A DNA stretch of 64,000 bases from Chryseobacterium lathyri (GTDB lineage: Bacteria; Bacteroidota; Bacteroidia; Flavobacteriales; Weeksellaceae): positions 124,001-188,000 of the forward strand of contig NZ_QNFY01000005.1 of assembly GCF_003290185.1 (NCBI RefSeq). The letters are read 5' to 3'. Under the pieces are notes generated by a model that was not told where the DNA came from, did no database searches, and was given only the letters and a program-made list of their open reading frames with translations. Numbering within the stretch: the stretch's first letter is position 1; each line of letters begins with the position of its first letter. Shown piece after piece: positions 9,055 through 17,382 of this stretch. The position numbers and the translations under genes are program-made.

Positions 9055-9082
9055 CATTAAACTTTAAACATTAAACTTTAAA
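9055..9082. repeat. 14-bp tandem duplication CATTAAACTTTAAA
   Basis: Two perfect adjacent copies (9055-9068 and 9069-9082) lie upstream of the SDR gene. The period is 14, unlike the 11-bp array upstream of susC, so it is not read as the same operator. Confidence 0.8.
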
Positions 9083-9188
9083 ATAACTTAAGTATTCAAA
9101 ATCTTTGTCCCTTTGTATAAAAATCAGAGGTTACTATTAAAATTCGGTTAAATCCGGATTCTATCGGTCCTTTAAAAATGTTCTTTCG

Positions 9189-9196
9189 TAAATTTG
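9189..9196 (+). promoter_or_regulatory. -7 promoter box for the SDR gene
   Basis: TAAATTTG fits TAnnTTTG, 20 bp before the ATG at 9217. No convincing -33 element is seen. Confidence 0.45.
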
Positions 9197-9216
9197 TCTG
9201 ACGAAACAATAATATT

Positions 9217-9930
9217 ATGAATATAAGCGGAAAAAATGCCATCGTAACTGGTGGTGGAAGAGGATTGGGAAAAGCGGTTGCTTTAGCTTTGGCTAAGGAA
9301 GGAGTGAATGTTGCTGTTACTGGTAGAAATGCAGAAAATCTTAAAAGTACGGCTGAAGAAATTAAAGCGCTTGGTGTAAACTCAGCCTATGCTGTTTTCA
9401 GTATTGATAACGAATCTGAAGTGAAAACCGGAATCGAATCCCTTGCAAAACAGCTGGGAAGCGTAGATATTCTGATTAATAATGCCGGAATCGGGGATTT
9501 TGGAAGCATTGAAGATATGCCTTCCGAAACATGGGAACAGGTCATTAAAACCAATCTGTTTGGAGTGTACTATGCTGCCAAGGCGGTGTATCCGTTCTTA
9601 AAAGCAAATGGTGAGGGAGATATTGTCAATGTGGCTTCTACAGCAGGTTTGAAAGGCGGTCCGAATATGTCAGCTTATGCAGCATCCAAAGCAGCGGTAG
9701 TTTCCTTGTCACAATCGATGATGGCAGAATGGAGAAAGCAGAACATTCGTGTGATCACTTTAACGCCGAGCACTATTGCTTCCGATATGAGTATTCAGGG
9801 GGGACTAACAGACGGAAATCCTGATAAAGTACTTCAGCCGGAAGACTTTGCAGAATGGGTAAGAGATATTTTGAAAATGAACAGAAGAGCATTGATTGCT
9901 AACGGTTCTATTTTTTCTACAAATCCATAG
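9217..9930 (+). CDS. Short-chain dehydrogenase/reductase (FabG-like 3-ketoacyl reductase)
   Basis: The 237-residue classical SDR has the NAD(P)-binding motif TGGGRGLG (residues 11-18), the structural motif NNAG near residue 89, and the catalytic serine and YxxxK in YAASK near residue 154. The family reduces or oxidises carbonyl groups with NAD(P)H. The length and motifs match FabG-like 3-oxoacyl-ACP reductases, but the substrate cannot be fixed from sequence. It is a single-gene unit with a promoter upstream and a strong terminator at 10005. It need not be the main fatty-acid-synthesis FabG, since no other fab genes are nearby. Confidence 0.85.
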   Translation: MNISGKNAIVTGGGRGLGKAVALALAKEGVNVAVTGRNAENLKSTAEEIKALGVNSAYAVFSIDNESEVKTGIESLAKQLGSVDILINNAGIGDFGSIEDMPSETWEQVIKTNLFGVYYAAKAVYPFLKANGEGDIVNVASTAGLKGGPNMSAYAASKAAVVSLSQSMMAEWRKQNIRVITLTPSTIASDMSIQGGLTDGNPDKVLQPEDFAEWVRDILKMNRRALIANGSIFSTNP

Positions 9931-10004
9931 ATTGATTATAAGTTGCGGAATTGGGGTTTGTGTGATGTACAAGGAACTAACTCATGTGTAAAATATTCAA
10001 TAGG

Positions 10005-10029
10005 AGCGGGCTTTAGCCCGCTTTCTCTT
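10005..10029 (+). terminator. Terminator hairpin with GGGCTTTAGCCC core
   Basis: A 7-bp GC-rich perfect stem AGCGGGC/GCCCGCT with loop TTTA is followed by TTCTCTTTTT. A partial relative (CCGGCTTTAGCC) lies about 30 bp downstream, so the core may belong to a dispersed family. Confidence 0.8.
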
Positions 10030-10159
10030 TTTAATAATCTCATCCGGCTTTAGCCAAAATATAAAAACTCTTACTAGCCTTTGCCATAAAAGAAAGACAT
10101 TATTCTCAAAATATACAAGACTCATGGCACTTCAATTTTTTTAACAATAATAACATCCT

Positions 10160-10167
10160 TATTTTTG
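10160..10167 (+). promoter_or_regulatory. -7 promoter box for prmA
   Basis: TATTTTTG matches TAnnTTTG, 19 bp before the prmA ATG. The -33 region is only AT-rich. Confidence 0.4.
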
Positions 10168-10186
10168 CACTAAATTATTCACTCAC

Positions 10187-11014
10187 ATGCAAAATTATTT
10201 AGAATTCAATTTCAGGATTTCTCCATTGCAGCCATGGAACGAGATATTAATGGCGGAGCTTATCGAAATAGGTTTTGACAGCTTTACGGAAGAAATCGAC
10301 GGAATTTTAGGATATATCCAGAAAGAACAGTTTAAAGAAGAAGATCTTAAAGCACTTCCGCTTTTTGAAAATGAAAATGTACAGATCACTTATTCTTTCG
10401 AAGAAATGCCCAATATCAACTGGAATGAAGAATGGGAAAAGAATTTTTCGCCGATCAATATTGATGATAAAGTGCTCATCAGAGCAGAATTCCATGAATC
10501 TGTCCCGGGAATGCATGAAATCATTATTCAGCCTAAGATGTCTTTCGGAACAGGGCATCATCCTACAACGCATCTGATGATTCAGCAGATGATGGATATT
10601 GATTTCAATGGTAAAAAAGTGCTTGATATGGGATGTGGAACCTCGGTTTTGGCAATTTATGCAAAGCAGATAGGTGCAGGGCATACAAAAGCGATTGATA
10701 TAGACGAATGGTCTGTGGAAAACTCAAAAGAAAATGCTGCCAGAAACGGGGTTGAACTTGATATTGAACTGGGAACCGCAGAAAATTTAGGAAAAGAAAA
10801 CTTTGATATCATTCTGGCTAATATCAATAGAAATATCCTGATCTCCGATATTCCTACCTATGTTTCTGTTATGAATGAAGGGGGAAAACTGCTGCTTTCC
10901 GGACTGTGCTTCTTTGACGTGGATGATATCCTGGAAGTATGCAAAGAAAGCGGACTGGAACTTAAAAAGAAACTTCAGCGTGAAGAATGGGTAAGCCTTT
11001 TGCTGGAAAAATAA
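10187..11014 (+). CDS. prmA: Ribosomal protein L11 methyltransferase
   Basis: The 275-residue protein has the PrmA layout: an N-terminal substrate-recognition domain (NYLEFNFRISPLQPW) and a C-terminal SAM-dependent methyltransferase domain. The latter shows SFGTGHHPTT (near residue 122), the SAM loop VLDMGCGT (near residue 145), and LANINRNIL with a catalytic-face asparagine near residue 207. It methylates ribosomal protein L11. The stop codon overlaps the ATG of the following exported protein by one base, suggesting coupled translation. Confidence 0.93.
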   Translation: MQNYLEFNFRISPLQPWNEILMAELIEIGFDSFTEEIDGILGYIQKEQFKEEDLKALPLFENENVQITYSFEEMPNINWNEEWEKNFSPINIDDKVLIRAEFHESVPGMHEIIIQPKMSFGTGHHPTTHLMIQQMMDIDFNGKKVLDMGCGTSVLAIYAKQIGAGHTKAIDIDEWSVENSKENAARNGVELDIELGTAENLGKENFDIILANINRNILISDIPTYVSVMNEGGKLLLSGLCFFDVDDILEVCKESGLELKKKLQREEWVSLLLEK

Positions 11015-11874
11015 TGAAACACAATAGTCATATGAAATCTTTATTGACGGTTTTATGCCTGCTGTTCCTGCAGTTTTTTTCTGCACAGGAAGAAAATGGC
11101 GTTTATCCTGACGGAGTTTTCAGCTTTGAAGAAAACAAACCCCAGAAAATTTTTACAGACTGGACCAGAGTAAGAAAAGAACCGGATGTAAAAGCTGAAG
11201 TAACTGATTCTCTGCAAACCAACCAGCAGGTGCTGATCCTTAAAAAAGAAGAAGCAATACTTAAGTTAGGCGAAAGAGGGGCTAATTGGTACAAAGTTTC
11301 TTATCAGAAAGGAGATTTGGTTTCGGAAGGGTATGTCTGGGGAGGTAATCTTTCCGTTGGTTACCGCAATAAGAACGGCTACGATTTCCTTTTTGGACTT
11401 TCAAAAACGGTAGACCGGAAAAATAAAGAATATAATGAAACTGTAAAGCAAAACATTGCCGGGATAAAAGTCATCGAAGGAACCAATTTAGTTGATGAGG
11501 TGTACTTCGACACCGGAAGAGGAGAGGAACTAAGCTATGCTACATTTACCATTGAAAGCGGACATAAGCTGCAGAATGTGGAACTCACCCTTAAAGCTAT
11601 GGTTTCCGGTGAAGCCTGCGGAATTGCAAGCTATACTCAGTATGTTCTTTTTAAAGACAAAAAACTGGTTCCACTGCCACAACTGATGAATGTAGGGGAT
11701 GCCGATGTATACTACCATTCCGAAGAATTTGTATTTCCCAATGATAAAGGCGGAATTCCCAATGCATTTATCTTTAAAACAGAGGAAATGGAAAGAGATG
11801 ACAAAGACAGAGAAAAGAAAAAACATTCTTCCAAAACGTATCTCTGGAACGGAAATTCTTATAAACTTAAATAA
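11014..11874 (+). CDS. Exported SH3-like domain protein of unknown function
   Basis: The protein has a signal peptide (core LLTVLCLLFLQFFSAQ) and then a bacterial SH3-like segment at about residues 35-115, with TRVRKEPDVKAEV and WYKVSY. Such domains often bind cell-wall peptides. The remainder (about 170 residues) is not recognised. It contains two cysteine-free beta-rich stretches and a charged stretch near the C-terminus (EEMERDDKDREKKKH). The ATG at 11014 overlaps the prmA stop (TAATG). A second in-frame ATG at 11032 gives a shorter but equally good signal peptide, so the start is uncertain. It is probably cotranscribed with prmA. Confidence 0.75.
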   Translation: MKHNSHMKSLLTVLCLLFLQFFSAQEENGVYPDGVFSFEENKPQKIFTDWTRVRKEPDVKAEVTDSLQTNQQVLILKKEEAILKLGERGANWYKVSYQKGDLVSEGYVWGGNLSVGYRNKNGYDFLFGLSKTVDRKNKEYNETVKQNIAGIKVIEGTNLVDEVYFDTGRGEELSYATFTIESGHKLQNVELTLKAMVSGEACGIASYTQYVLFKDKKLVPLPQLMNVGDADVYYHSEEFVFPNDKGGIPNAFIFKTEEMERDDKDREKKKHSSKTYLWNGNSYKLK

Positions 11875-11897
11875 AATTCAAAACTAAAAATAAAGCA

Positions 11898-11925
11898 GCT
11901 GCCGTATAAATTACGGTGGCTTTTG
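11898..11925 (+). terminator. Rho-independent terminator after the SH3-like gene
   Basis: The stem GCTGCCGTA/TACGGTGGC (9 pairs with two G-U) has a 5-base loop and is followed by TTTTG. Confidence 0.65.
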
Positions 11926-11926
11926 T

Positions 11927-12254
11927 ATATCCTTTAGCGAATAATAGAATCTGTTTTATTAAAATACAAAAGACTTAACATTTTTTGCAGGGTCTTTCTC
12001 AGTGAGCCTGAATCATTTTAAATTGCATTGTGTTGGCTTTAATGATTTAAGTTAGAAATCTTTCTAAATCATTCAGATGGATGAGGCATGGACAAATAAA
12101 TGTACCTTTAATTAAAATATAATAAATTAACAATTAATACGTTATATATGTAAACAATCCGGTAACGTGCCGGAAAGCTTAATACGCTCCTCATTCCAAC
12201 ACCCGATTTAGCACATCTGTTTGTTCGCGTTAGGTAGATCAAACAAGATATCTT
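11927..12254. other. Intergenic region upstream of the desaturase gene
   Basis: No open reading frame or RNA gene is supported. The only structure seen is a weak CCGG-7-CCGG hairpin at 12159-12173. The region presumably holds the desaturase promoter and a long leader, but no clear TAnnTTTG box was found. Confidence 0.4.
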
Positions 12255-13343
12255 ATGTCACAAAAAGTAAAATTCTCATCAGTTTCTGGTTCTCATTTTT
12301 ATGCAACTCTTAGGAGCAGAGTAGATCAATTTTTCAGTCAGCATCAATTAAGTCAACATGCCAATGGCCATATGTGGGGCAAAACTGTATTTTTCCTTAC
12401 AGGGTTTATTGGAATTTACCTTGTAATTATTTCAGGCCTGCTTCCGACCTGGATGCTCTTGCCACTTGCAGTGGTTCTGGGTATGTTTAGTGCCTTTGTA
12501 GGCTTCAATGTATGCCACGATGCTATACATGGTGCACTTTCCGGTAATAAAAAAGTGAATAAACTGTTCGGGTTTATTTTTAATCTGATCGGCGCCAATC
12601 CATACGTTTGGAGTATCACTCACAATGTGGTTCACCACACCTATACCAATATCCCCGGACATGATGAGGACATTAAAGTCGCGCCGGGATTGATCCGGAT
12701 TGCTGAGGAAGACGAAGTGAATCGTATTCAACGGTACCAGCATTGGTATGCCTTTCCGCTTTACAGCTTAGCTTCCCTGTCATGGGTGTTCCGTAAGGAT
12801 TTTGTAAAGTTTTTCCAGAAAAAAATTGGGGCACATCAGAATAAGCACCCTAAGCTGGAATATTTCAATTTGTTTTTCTATAAAGCGCTTTATTACTTCC
12901 TTTTTATCATATTGCCGCTATTGGTACTGGATGTGAGCTGGTGGCAGTTTCTGATCGGTTTTCTGTTCTTACATATTGCCGAAGGCTTGACGATGGGACT
13001 GGTATTTCAGCTGGCCCACGTTGTTGAGGGTACCAATTTCCCTGTGCCTAACGAAACCGGGCAGATAGAAGAAGCCTGGGCGGAGCACCAGATGCGTACA
13101 ACTGCAAATTTTGCAACGCACAATAAGCTCGCGGCATTTTTCCTTGGCGGACTAAACAGGCAGATAGAGCACCATCTGTTTCCTAAAGTCTGCCACATAC
13201 ATTATGGGAAGATCTCTGTTATTGTGAAGAAGACAGCGATGGAGTTCAACTTGCCTTACATTGAAAATAAGAGCTTTTTATCGGCACTGTACTCGCATTT
13301 TCTAACACTGAAAAAATTTGGCAAAGAGGCAGCCGTTAATTAA
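12255..13343 (+). CDS. Membrane fatty acid desaturase (acyl-CoA/front-end type)
   Basis: The 362-residue integral membrane protein has the three histidine boxes of the fatty acid desaturase superfamily: HDAIHG near residue 90, HNVVHH near residue 125, and QIEHH near residue 305. Four hydrophobic spans include residues 45-85 and 210-255. The diiron enzyme introduces a double bond into a membrane acyl chain using oxygen. QxxHH as third box is characteristic of front-end and linoleoyl-CoA-type desaturases. A typical cytochrome-b5 domain is absent, so an external electron donor is needed. A stretch repeated at 26.3 kb begins 27 bp after the stop. Confidence 0.88.
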   Translation: MSQKVKFSSVSGSHFYATLRSRVDQFFSQHQLSQHANGHMWGKTVFFLTGFIGIYLVIISGLLPTWMLLPLAVVLGMFSAFVGFNVCHDAIHGALSGNKKVNKLFGFIFNLIGANPYVWSITHNVVHHTYTNIPGHDEDIKVAPGLIRIAEEDEVNRIQRYQHWYAFPLYSLASLSWVFRKDFVKFFQKKIGAHQNKHPKLEYFNLFFYKALYYFLFIILPLLVLDVSWWQFLIGFLFLHIAEGLTMGLVFQLAHVVEGTNFPVPNETGQIEEAWAEHQMRTTANFATHNKLAAFFLGGLNRQIEHHLFPKVCHIHYGKISVIVKKTAMEFNLPYIENKSFLSALYSHFLTLKKFGKEAAVN

Positions 13344-13369
13344 CCAAATAGGGTAGCTAGCCTTTGTGT

Positions 13370-13437
13370 CCCCGAACTCTTTGGCTACTGATCTTAATCG
13401 GATTTTACAGGTATTTTGTTGATTTATAATATTTTAT
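13370..13437. repeat. 68-bp dispersed repeat, copy 1
   Basis: The stretch starting CCCCGAACTCTTTGGCT matches 26305-26372 at 62 of 68 positions. All six differences are transitions. It does not encode a conserved peptide. Its origin is not recognised; a remnant of a mobile element or integration site is possible. Confidence 0.85.
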
Positions 13438-13518
13438 AATTTATTAAATGTATTTTTGATTGTTAAACTTATATTTATACATACCTTCATTATATTCTAA
13501 TATTATGGTTTTATAAAT

Positions 13519-14469
13519 TTATCCTGAAAATTCATCAAGCATGTCTAAACTTGGAACAAAAAATAATGTTCCTGTTTGTGCAGTACTGAAATCAAGAATT
13601 CGGTCATAATTTCCCGGCGGGTTACCGATGAACATATTGGTCAACATTTTTTCAACCGTGCTGAATGTACTTGCATAGCAGATAAAATAAGTTCCCATTT
13701 CATTAGTTGCTACGTTTCCGAAAGGCATGTTATCACGCACAACTTTAAAGTCATCACCAATATTAGCCAATGCGATATGTGAATTTTTAGGTTTTACATC
13801 ATCATCCATTTCAATATCAAGGTCTTTGGATCTGCCTATTACTTTTTCCTGTTCTTCCACGGAAAGCGATTTCCAGGCATTAAGATTGTGGATGTATTTC
13901 TGTACAAAAAGATAGCTTCCTCCTTCATATTGTAAATCAGAATCATCAATGATGGCAAAATGATCCCGGTCTTTGCCGTGTGGGTTTTCAGTACCGTCAA
14001 CAAAGCCTAAAATAGATCTGCTATCCCAATAACGGAATCCTTGCACCTCAACTACACAATCTGCTATTTCCTTCATATATCCGGAAATTATAGAAGCCAT
14101 ATCATAAGCAAAGCTTTTTTCATCGGCCCGGATGTGAAAATGCAAATCTCCTTTTGTACTTACTGCCGTATGTTTACTGCCTTTTATTTCCTGGAATTTC
14201 TTAAATTCTTTAGGCAGTGGTTGAGGCAATTCAAGTTGTTGCCATGCTTCATATCCAATCCCCATTACACAGCTGGCTTTGGAATCCGGAAAACGGTCAA
14301 GTGCCGAATTATTCAAATTAATTACCAAAGCACAAACTCTTTGGAAAACTGATTTGATCTTATCGGGATCAACGTTGTCCTTAAAATTCCATATTAAAAA
14401 ATAGGTGTTATTATTCGGATAATCTGTAACATTCTGAGCATTATAATCAGTAGAAAAAGTATTATTCAT
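13519..14469 (-). CDS. DyP-type heme peroxidase
   Basis: The 316-residue protein has the dye-decolorizing peroxidase signature GFVDGTENP near residue 155, containing the distal catalytic aspartate, and a ferredoxin-like duplicated fold. No signal peptide or Tat motif is visible, so it is likely cytoplasmic and of the short class rather than an EfeB-type exported enzyme. It uses hydrogen peroxide to oxidise substrates through heme. No encapsulin gene is adjacent. It stands alone, convergent with the desaturase gene, and diverges from the molybdenum island. Confidence 0.88.
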   Translation of the reverse strand: MNNTFSTDYNAQNVTDYPNNNTYFLIWNFKDNVDPDKIKSVFQRVCALVINLNNSALDRFPDSKASCVMGIGYEAWQQLELPQPLPKEFKKFQEIKGSKHTAVSTKGDLHFHIRADEKSFAYDMASIISGYMKEIADCVVEVQGFRYWDSRSILGFVDGTENPHGKDRDHFAIIDDSDLQYEGGSYLFVQKYIHNLNAWKSLSVEEQEKVIGRSKDLDIEMDDDVKPKNSHIALANIGDDFKVVRDNMPFGNVATNEMGTYFICYASTFSTVEKMLTNMFIGNPPGNYDRILDFSTAQTGTLFFVPSLDMLDEFSG

Positions 14470-14616
14470 TGAGATGGGTATATTGGTTTTTATTTATCAA
14501 ATTTAATAAATGCTGTTGGGATAATGAGGTTGGTTTTATAAAATAAACAATTCAGAATATTCTTCTCACAAATTACGGTAGAAACTTTTTATTATACCTT
14601 CGTATGACGCCCTAAA

Positions 14617-14630
14617 AATGAGTATTATTG
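14617..14630 (+). promoter_or_regulatory. AATGAGTATTATTG motif upstream of the first molybdenum operon
   Basis: This 14-mer is found again with one mismatch at 25214-25227, upstream of the AraC-type regulator at the far side of the island. It may be a shared operator or simply a promoter box, since TATTATTG is one base from TAnnTTTG. Confidence 0.35.
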
Positions 14631-14654
14631 TAAGAAAATTAATTCTCAAAATAT

Positions 14655-15404
14655 ATGGGGCATTGGGAAATCTTTTTGTTTTTTTTAATCATCGCTTTCA
14701 TTTATTCTTCCGTGGGATTTGGTGGAGGATCCAGTTACCTTGCTGTTCTGGCAATGTATAGTCTTCCTTATCAGGAAATACGGTTAACAGCGCTTATCTG
14801 TAATGTTATTGTGGTAATAGGAGGCGTATTTATTTATATCAAAAATAAACAGACTGACTGGAAGAAAATACTTCCGCTTACGATTATAAGTGTTCCTATG
14901 GCGTATCTGGGAGCTGTTTTAAAAATAAGCCAGGAAACTTTTTTCCTGATCTTAGGCATTACTTTAATCATTGCTGCATTGTTGCTTTGGATCAAGACAG
15001 AAACAAAAAATGGCGAAAACCCCTCAGAATATACAGAAACCTCTCTGTTCAAAAACGGATTTTTAGGAGGGGGAATCGGGTTTTTGTCAGGATTGGTGGG
15101 AATTGGCGGCGGAATTTTTCTTTCCCCTCTATTAAACCTCATGAAATGGGATACCCCACGAAAAGTTGCAGCAGCATCAAGTGTTTTCATATTGGTAAAT
15201 TCAGTATCAGGGATTTTCGGACAATTATCCAAATTATCTGCAGACATGGATTATTTCAGAATTCTGAGTTTGTGTTTTGCCGTATTCATTGGCGGACAGA
15301 TAGGTTCCAGGATGTCCCTGAAATGGAATCCCTTGGTCATCAAAAGAATGACAGCTGTCCTGGTTTTGGTAGCCGGGATAAATGTTTTAATAAAATATTG
15401 GTAA
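14655..15404 (+). CDS. TauE/SafE-family membrane transporter
   Basis: The 249-residue membrane protein has about eight hydrophobic spans and the duplicated glycine-rich signatures SSVGFGGGSSY (near residue 18) and LSGLVGIGGGIFLSP (near residue 145). The family exports or imports small anions such as sulfite, sulfoacetate or related organic acids. Here it opens an operon of molybdenum-cofactor and formate-dehydrogenase-like genes, starting 16 bp before moaD. A role in moving the enzyme's substrate or an oxyanion is inferred from context only. Confidence 0.85.
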   Translation: MGHWEIFLFFLIIAFIYSSVGFGGGSSYLAVLAMYSLPYQEIRLTALICNVIVVIGGVFIYIKNKQTDWKKILPLTIISVPMAYLGAVLKISQETFFLILGITLIIAALLLWIKTETKNGENPSEYTETSLFKNGFLGGGIGFLSGLVGIGGGIFLSPLLNLMKWDTPRKVAAASSVFILVNSVSGIFGQLSKLSADMDYFRILSLCFAVFIGGQIGSRMSLKWNPLVIKRMTAVLVLVAGINVLIKYW

Positions 15405-15420
15405 TAAGCTAAATTTAAAA

Positions 15421-15663
15421 ATGATACTTAAAATATTAGCATTCGGAATAACGAAAGATATTTTCGGAGCATCAGAAAAAGAAATAGAAATAAATGAAGG
15501 TGCAAATGTTAATGCGCTAAAAGAGCTTCTGGAAAAAGATTTTCCTGAACTGAAAAAACTGAAATCTTATTTTATTGCCGTTGATGATGAATATGCAGAA
15601 GACCATCAGGAATTAACGGTTTCTAACGAAATAGCAATAATTCCACCGGTGAGTGGTGGATAA
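15421..15663 (+). CDS. moaD: Molybdopterin synthase sulfur-carrier subunit
   Basis: This 80-residue ubiquitin-like protein ends in the required Gly-Gly (PPVSGG). The C-terminus is adenylated by MoeB and converted to a thiocarboxylate, which donates sulfur to cyclic pyranopterin monophosphate in complex with MoaE. The length and beta-grasp pattern (LKILAFG, LTVSNEIAIIPP) are normal. It lies five bases upstream of moaE, as expected for subunits of one enzyme. Confidence 0.93.
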   Translation: MILKILAFGITKDIFGASEKEIEINEGANVNALKELLEKDFPELKKLKSYFIAVDDEYAEDHQELTVSNEIAIIPPVSGG

Positions 15664-15668
15664 CAGAT

Positions 15669-16085
15669 ATGGTTGATATTAAAATAACAGAAAATATACT
15701 GGATCTTACGGATTGCTTTAGCCTTGCATCCGATCCTGCATGCGGAGGAATGGCATCATTCGTAGGAACAGTACGAAATCACACCAAAGGTAAATCTGTT
15801 ACCCGCTTGGAATATGAATGCTATGAATCTATGGCAATTAAGGAAATACAGAAAATAGTGGGTAAAGCCATTTCTTTATTTTCGGTAAAAAATATTGTAG
15901 TTCATCACCGTACCGGAATTTTATTTCCAGGCGATGCTGCAGTGATCATCGTGGTGAGTGACGGGCATAGAAATGCTGTTTTTGATGCGTGCAGCTATAT
16001 GATCGAAAATATTAAAAAAACCGTTCCCATCTGGAAAAAAGAAATTTTTGAAGATGGAGAAGAATGGGTTTCCGCACATCCGTAA
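15669..16085 (+). CDS. moaE: Molybdopterin synthase catalytic subunit
   Basis: The 138-residue protein has the MoaE hallmarks: GGMASFVGTVRNHTKG near residue 27, LEYECYESMA, HHRTG near residue 79, and the C-terminal active-site segment HRNAVFDACSYMIENIKKTVP with PIWKKE. It builds the dithiolene of molybdopterin with MoaD. It is the third gene of the operon. The 46-bp gap to fdhD contains an 18-bp near-palindrome. Confidence 0.94.
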   Translation: MVDIKITENILDLTDCFSLASDPACGGMASFVGTVRNHTKGKSVTRLEYECYESMAIKEIQKIVGKAISLFSVKNIVVHHRTGILFPGDAAVIIVVSDGHRNAVFDACSYMIENIKKTVPIWKKEIFEDGEEWVSAHP

Positions 16086-16090
16086 TTTGA

Positions 16091-16108
16091 GGAACAAAAT
16101 TTTGTACC
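16091..16108. promoter_or_regulatory. Palindrome between moaE and fdhD
   Basis: GGAACAAAATTTTGTACC is a perfect 12-bp palindrome (ACAAAATTTTGT) with matching GG/CC ends. It has no following T-run, so it is not a terminator. It could be an operator for an internal promoter of the fdhD-fdh part. Confidence 0.35.
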
Positions 16109-16131
16109 TTTATTAAACCAGTTATTAAATT

Positions 16132-17007
16132 ATGAAAGCCCATCTGCTATCAAATAAGTCAGTAAAACAGATAGAAATCGTCAAAGTTAAGGACAACAGC
16201 AGTTTTCCTTATACGGATGATGTTTCTGTAGAAGAACCTTTGGAAATCAGGGTTGTTTATCATTTAGCAGATAAAAAAGAGTCCAGAAATATATCTGTAA
16301 CGATGCGGACTCCCGGAAATGATACAGAGCTTGCTGTAGGTTTTTTGTTTACAGAAGGAATTATTTCCAGCCGTCAACAGGTTAAAAGCACCTATTTTCC
16401 GGAAGCAGAATGTTCCAGAAACAGTGAAAATATTGTCATTGTTGAGCTTACAGAAGGTTGTATTCCCGAGCTTATGAAAGCCGACAGAAATTTTTATACC
16501 ACTTCCAGCTGTGGTGTATGTGGAAAAGGTTCCATAGAATCCATAAGAACAGTAAGCACTTTCCATAATCATACAAAACAAAACACAGAAGTTTCCCTGG
16601 AAACTCTGTATCAACTATCCGAAAAGCTGCAGTCGTTTCAGAATAATTTCAGTGCTACAGGCGGTATACACGCTTCCGGCATTTTTGACCTGAAAGGCAA
16701 TCTTTTGGCACTGCGTGAAGATGTAGGAAGGCATAATGCACTGGACAAACTCATAGGATATGCATTATCAGCAGATTTACTTCCTCTCGACGATAAAATT
16801 TTGGTTCTAAGCGGAAGAGCCAGTTTCGAGCTCATCCAGAAAGCAGCAATGGCAGGAATTACGATTGTTGCAGCAATAGGAGCGCCATCTAGCCTTGCAG
16901 TAGATCTGGCAAAAGAATTTGATATCACTTTATTAGGCTTTCTCCGGGATAATAGGTTTAATATTTACCATTCAGGCAGCCATTTTAAAATTGAAAATTT
17001 GTTATGA
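16132..17007 (+). CDS. fdhD: Formate dehydrogenase accessory sulfurtransferase FdhD
   Basis: The 291-residue protein has the diagnostic cysteine loop SSCGVCGK near residue 125, which shuttles sulfur from a cysteine desulfurase to the molybdenum ligand of formate dehydrogenases. Further family blocks are RTPGNDTELAVGFLFTEG, GGIHASG, REDVGRHNALDKLIGYA and LSGRASFELIQKAA. The length is slightly longer than the typical 260-280 residues because of the N-terminus. The last four bases (ATGA) overlap the start of the next gene. Confidence 0.94.
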   Translation: MKAHLLSNKSVKQIEIVKVKDNSSFPYTDDVSVEEPLEIRVVYHLADKKESRNISVTMRTPGNDTELAVGFLFTEGIISSRQQVKSTYFPEAECSRNSENIVIVELTEGCIPELMKADRNFYTTSSCGVCGKGSIESIRTVSTFHNHTKQNTEVSLETLYQLSEKLQSFQNNFSATGGIHASGIFDLKGNLLALREDVGRHNALDKLIGYALSADLLPLDDKILVLSGRASFELIQKAAMAGITIVAAIGAPSSLAVDLAKEFDITLLGFLRDNRFNIYHSGSHFKIENLL

Positions 17008-17354
17008 AAATAAGAATTAAAGACAACTCAATACGATTCCGTTTGACCCAGTCTGAAGTTGCAGAATTAGGACAAAACGGAGTCATCTCAAGCTTTACGG
17101 AATTTGTAGACCGTCCGTTTATTTATGCTATTGAAAGAACGGAGGACGAAGAACTTTCAGCCGCTTTCATCGAAAACAGAATTGTACTGAAAATGCCTAA
17201 GGATATGATAAATGAGTGGATTTCCACAGACAGAGTTGGCTTTGACGGACAAGCCGGATTGGTGAAGATTTTAATAGAAAAGGATTTTGTATGCATTGAT
17301 AATACGTTGGAAGACCAAAGCGACAATTATCCCAACCCGAATATAAAATGCTAA
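17004..17354 (+). CDS. Small unknown protein between fdhD and the fdh gene
   Basis: The 116-residue protein is soluble, acidic in its second half and has no signal peptide or membrane segment. It begins MKIRIKDNSIRFRLTQSEV and ends NPNIKC with a C-terminal cysteine. I do not recognise a characterised family. Its start overlaps fdhD by 4 bp and the fdh gene begins 28 bp after its stop, so it is translated with them. A role in assembly or maturation of the molybdoenzyme is inferred from this position alone. Confidence 0.8.
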   Translation: MKIRIKDNSIRFRLTQSEVAELGQNGVISSFTEFVDRPFIYAIERTEDEELSAAFIENRIVLKMPKDMINEWISTDRVGFDGQAGLVKILIEKDFVCIDNTLEDQSDNYPNPNIKC

Positions 17355-17382
17355 TTTTTTCATTTTTTAAAATTTAGAAATC

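Noticed and set aside
10987..11031. Earlier start for the SH3-like protein inside prmA
   Set aside because: It would add residues in front of a good signal peptide and overlap prmA by 28 bases. The ATG at 11014 or 11032 is better.
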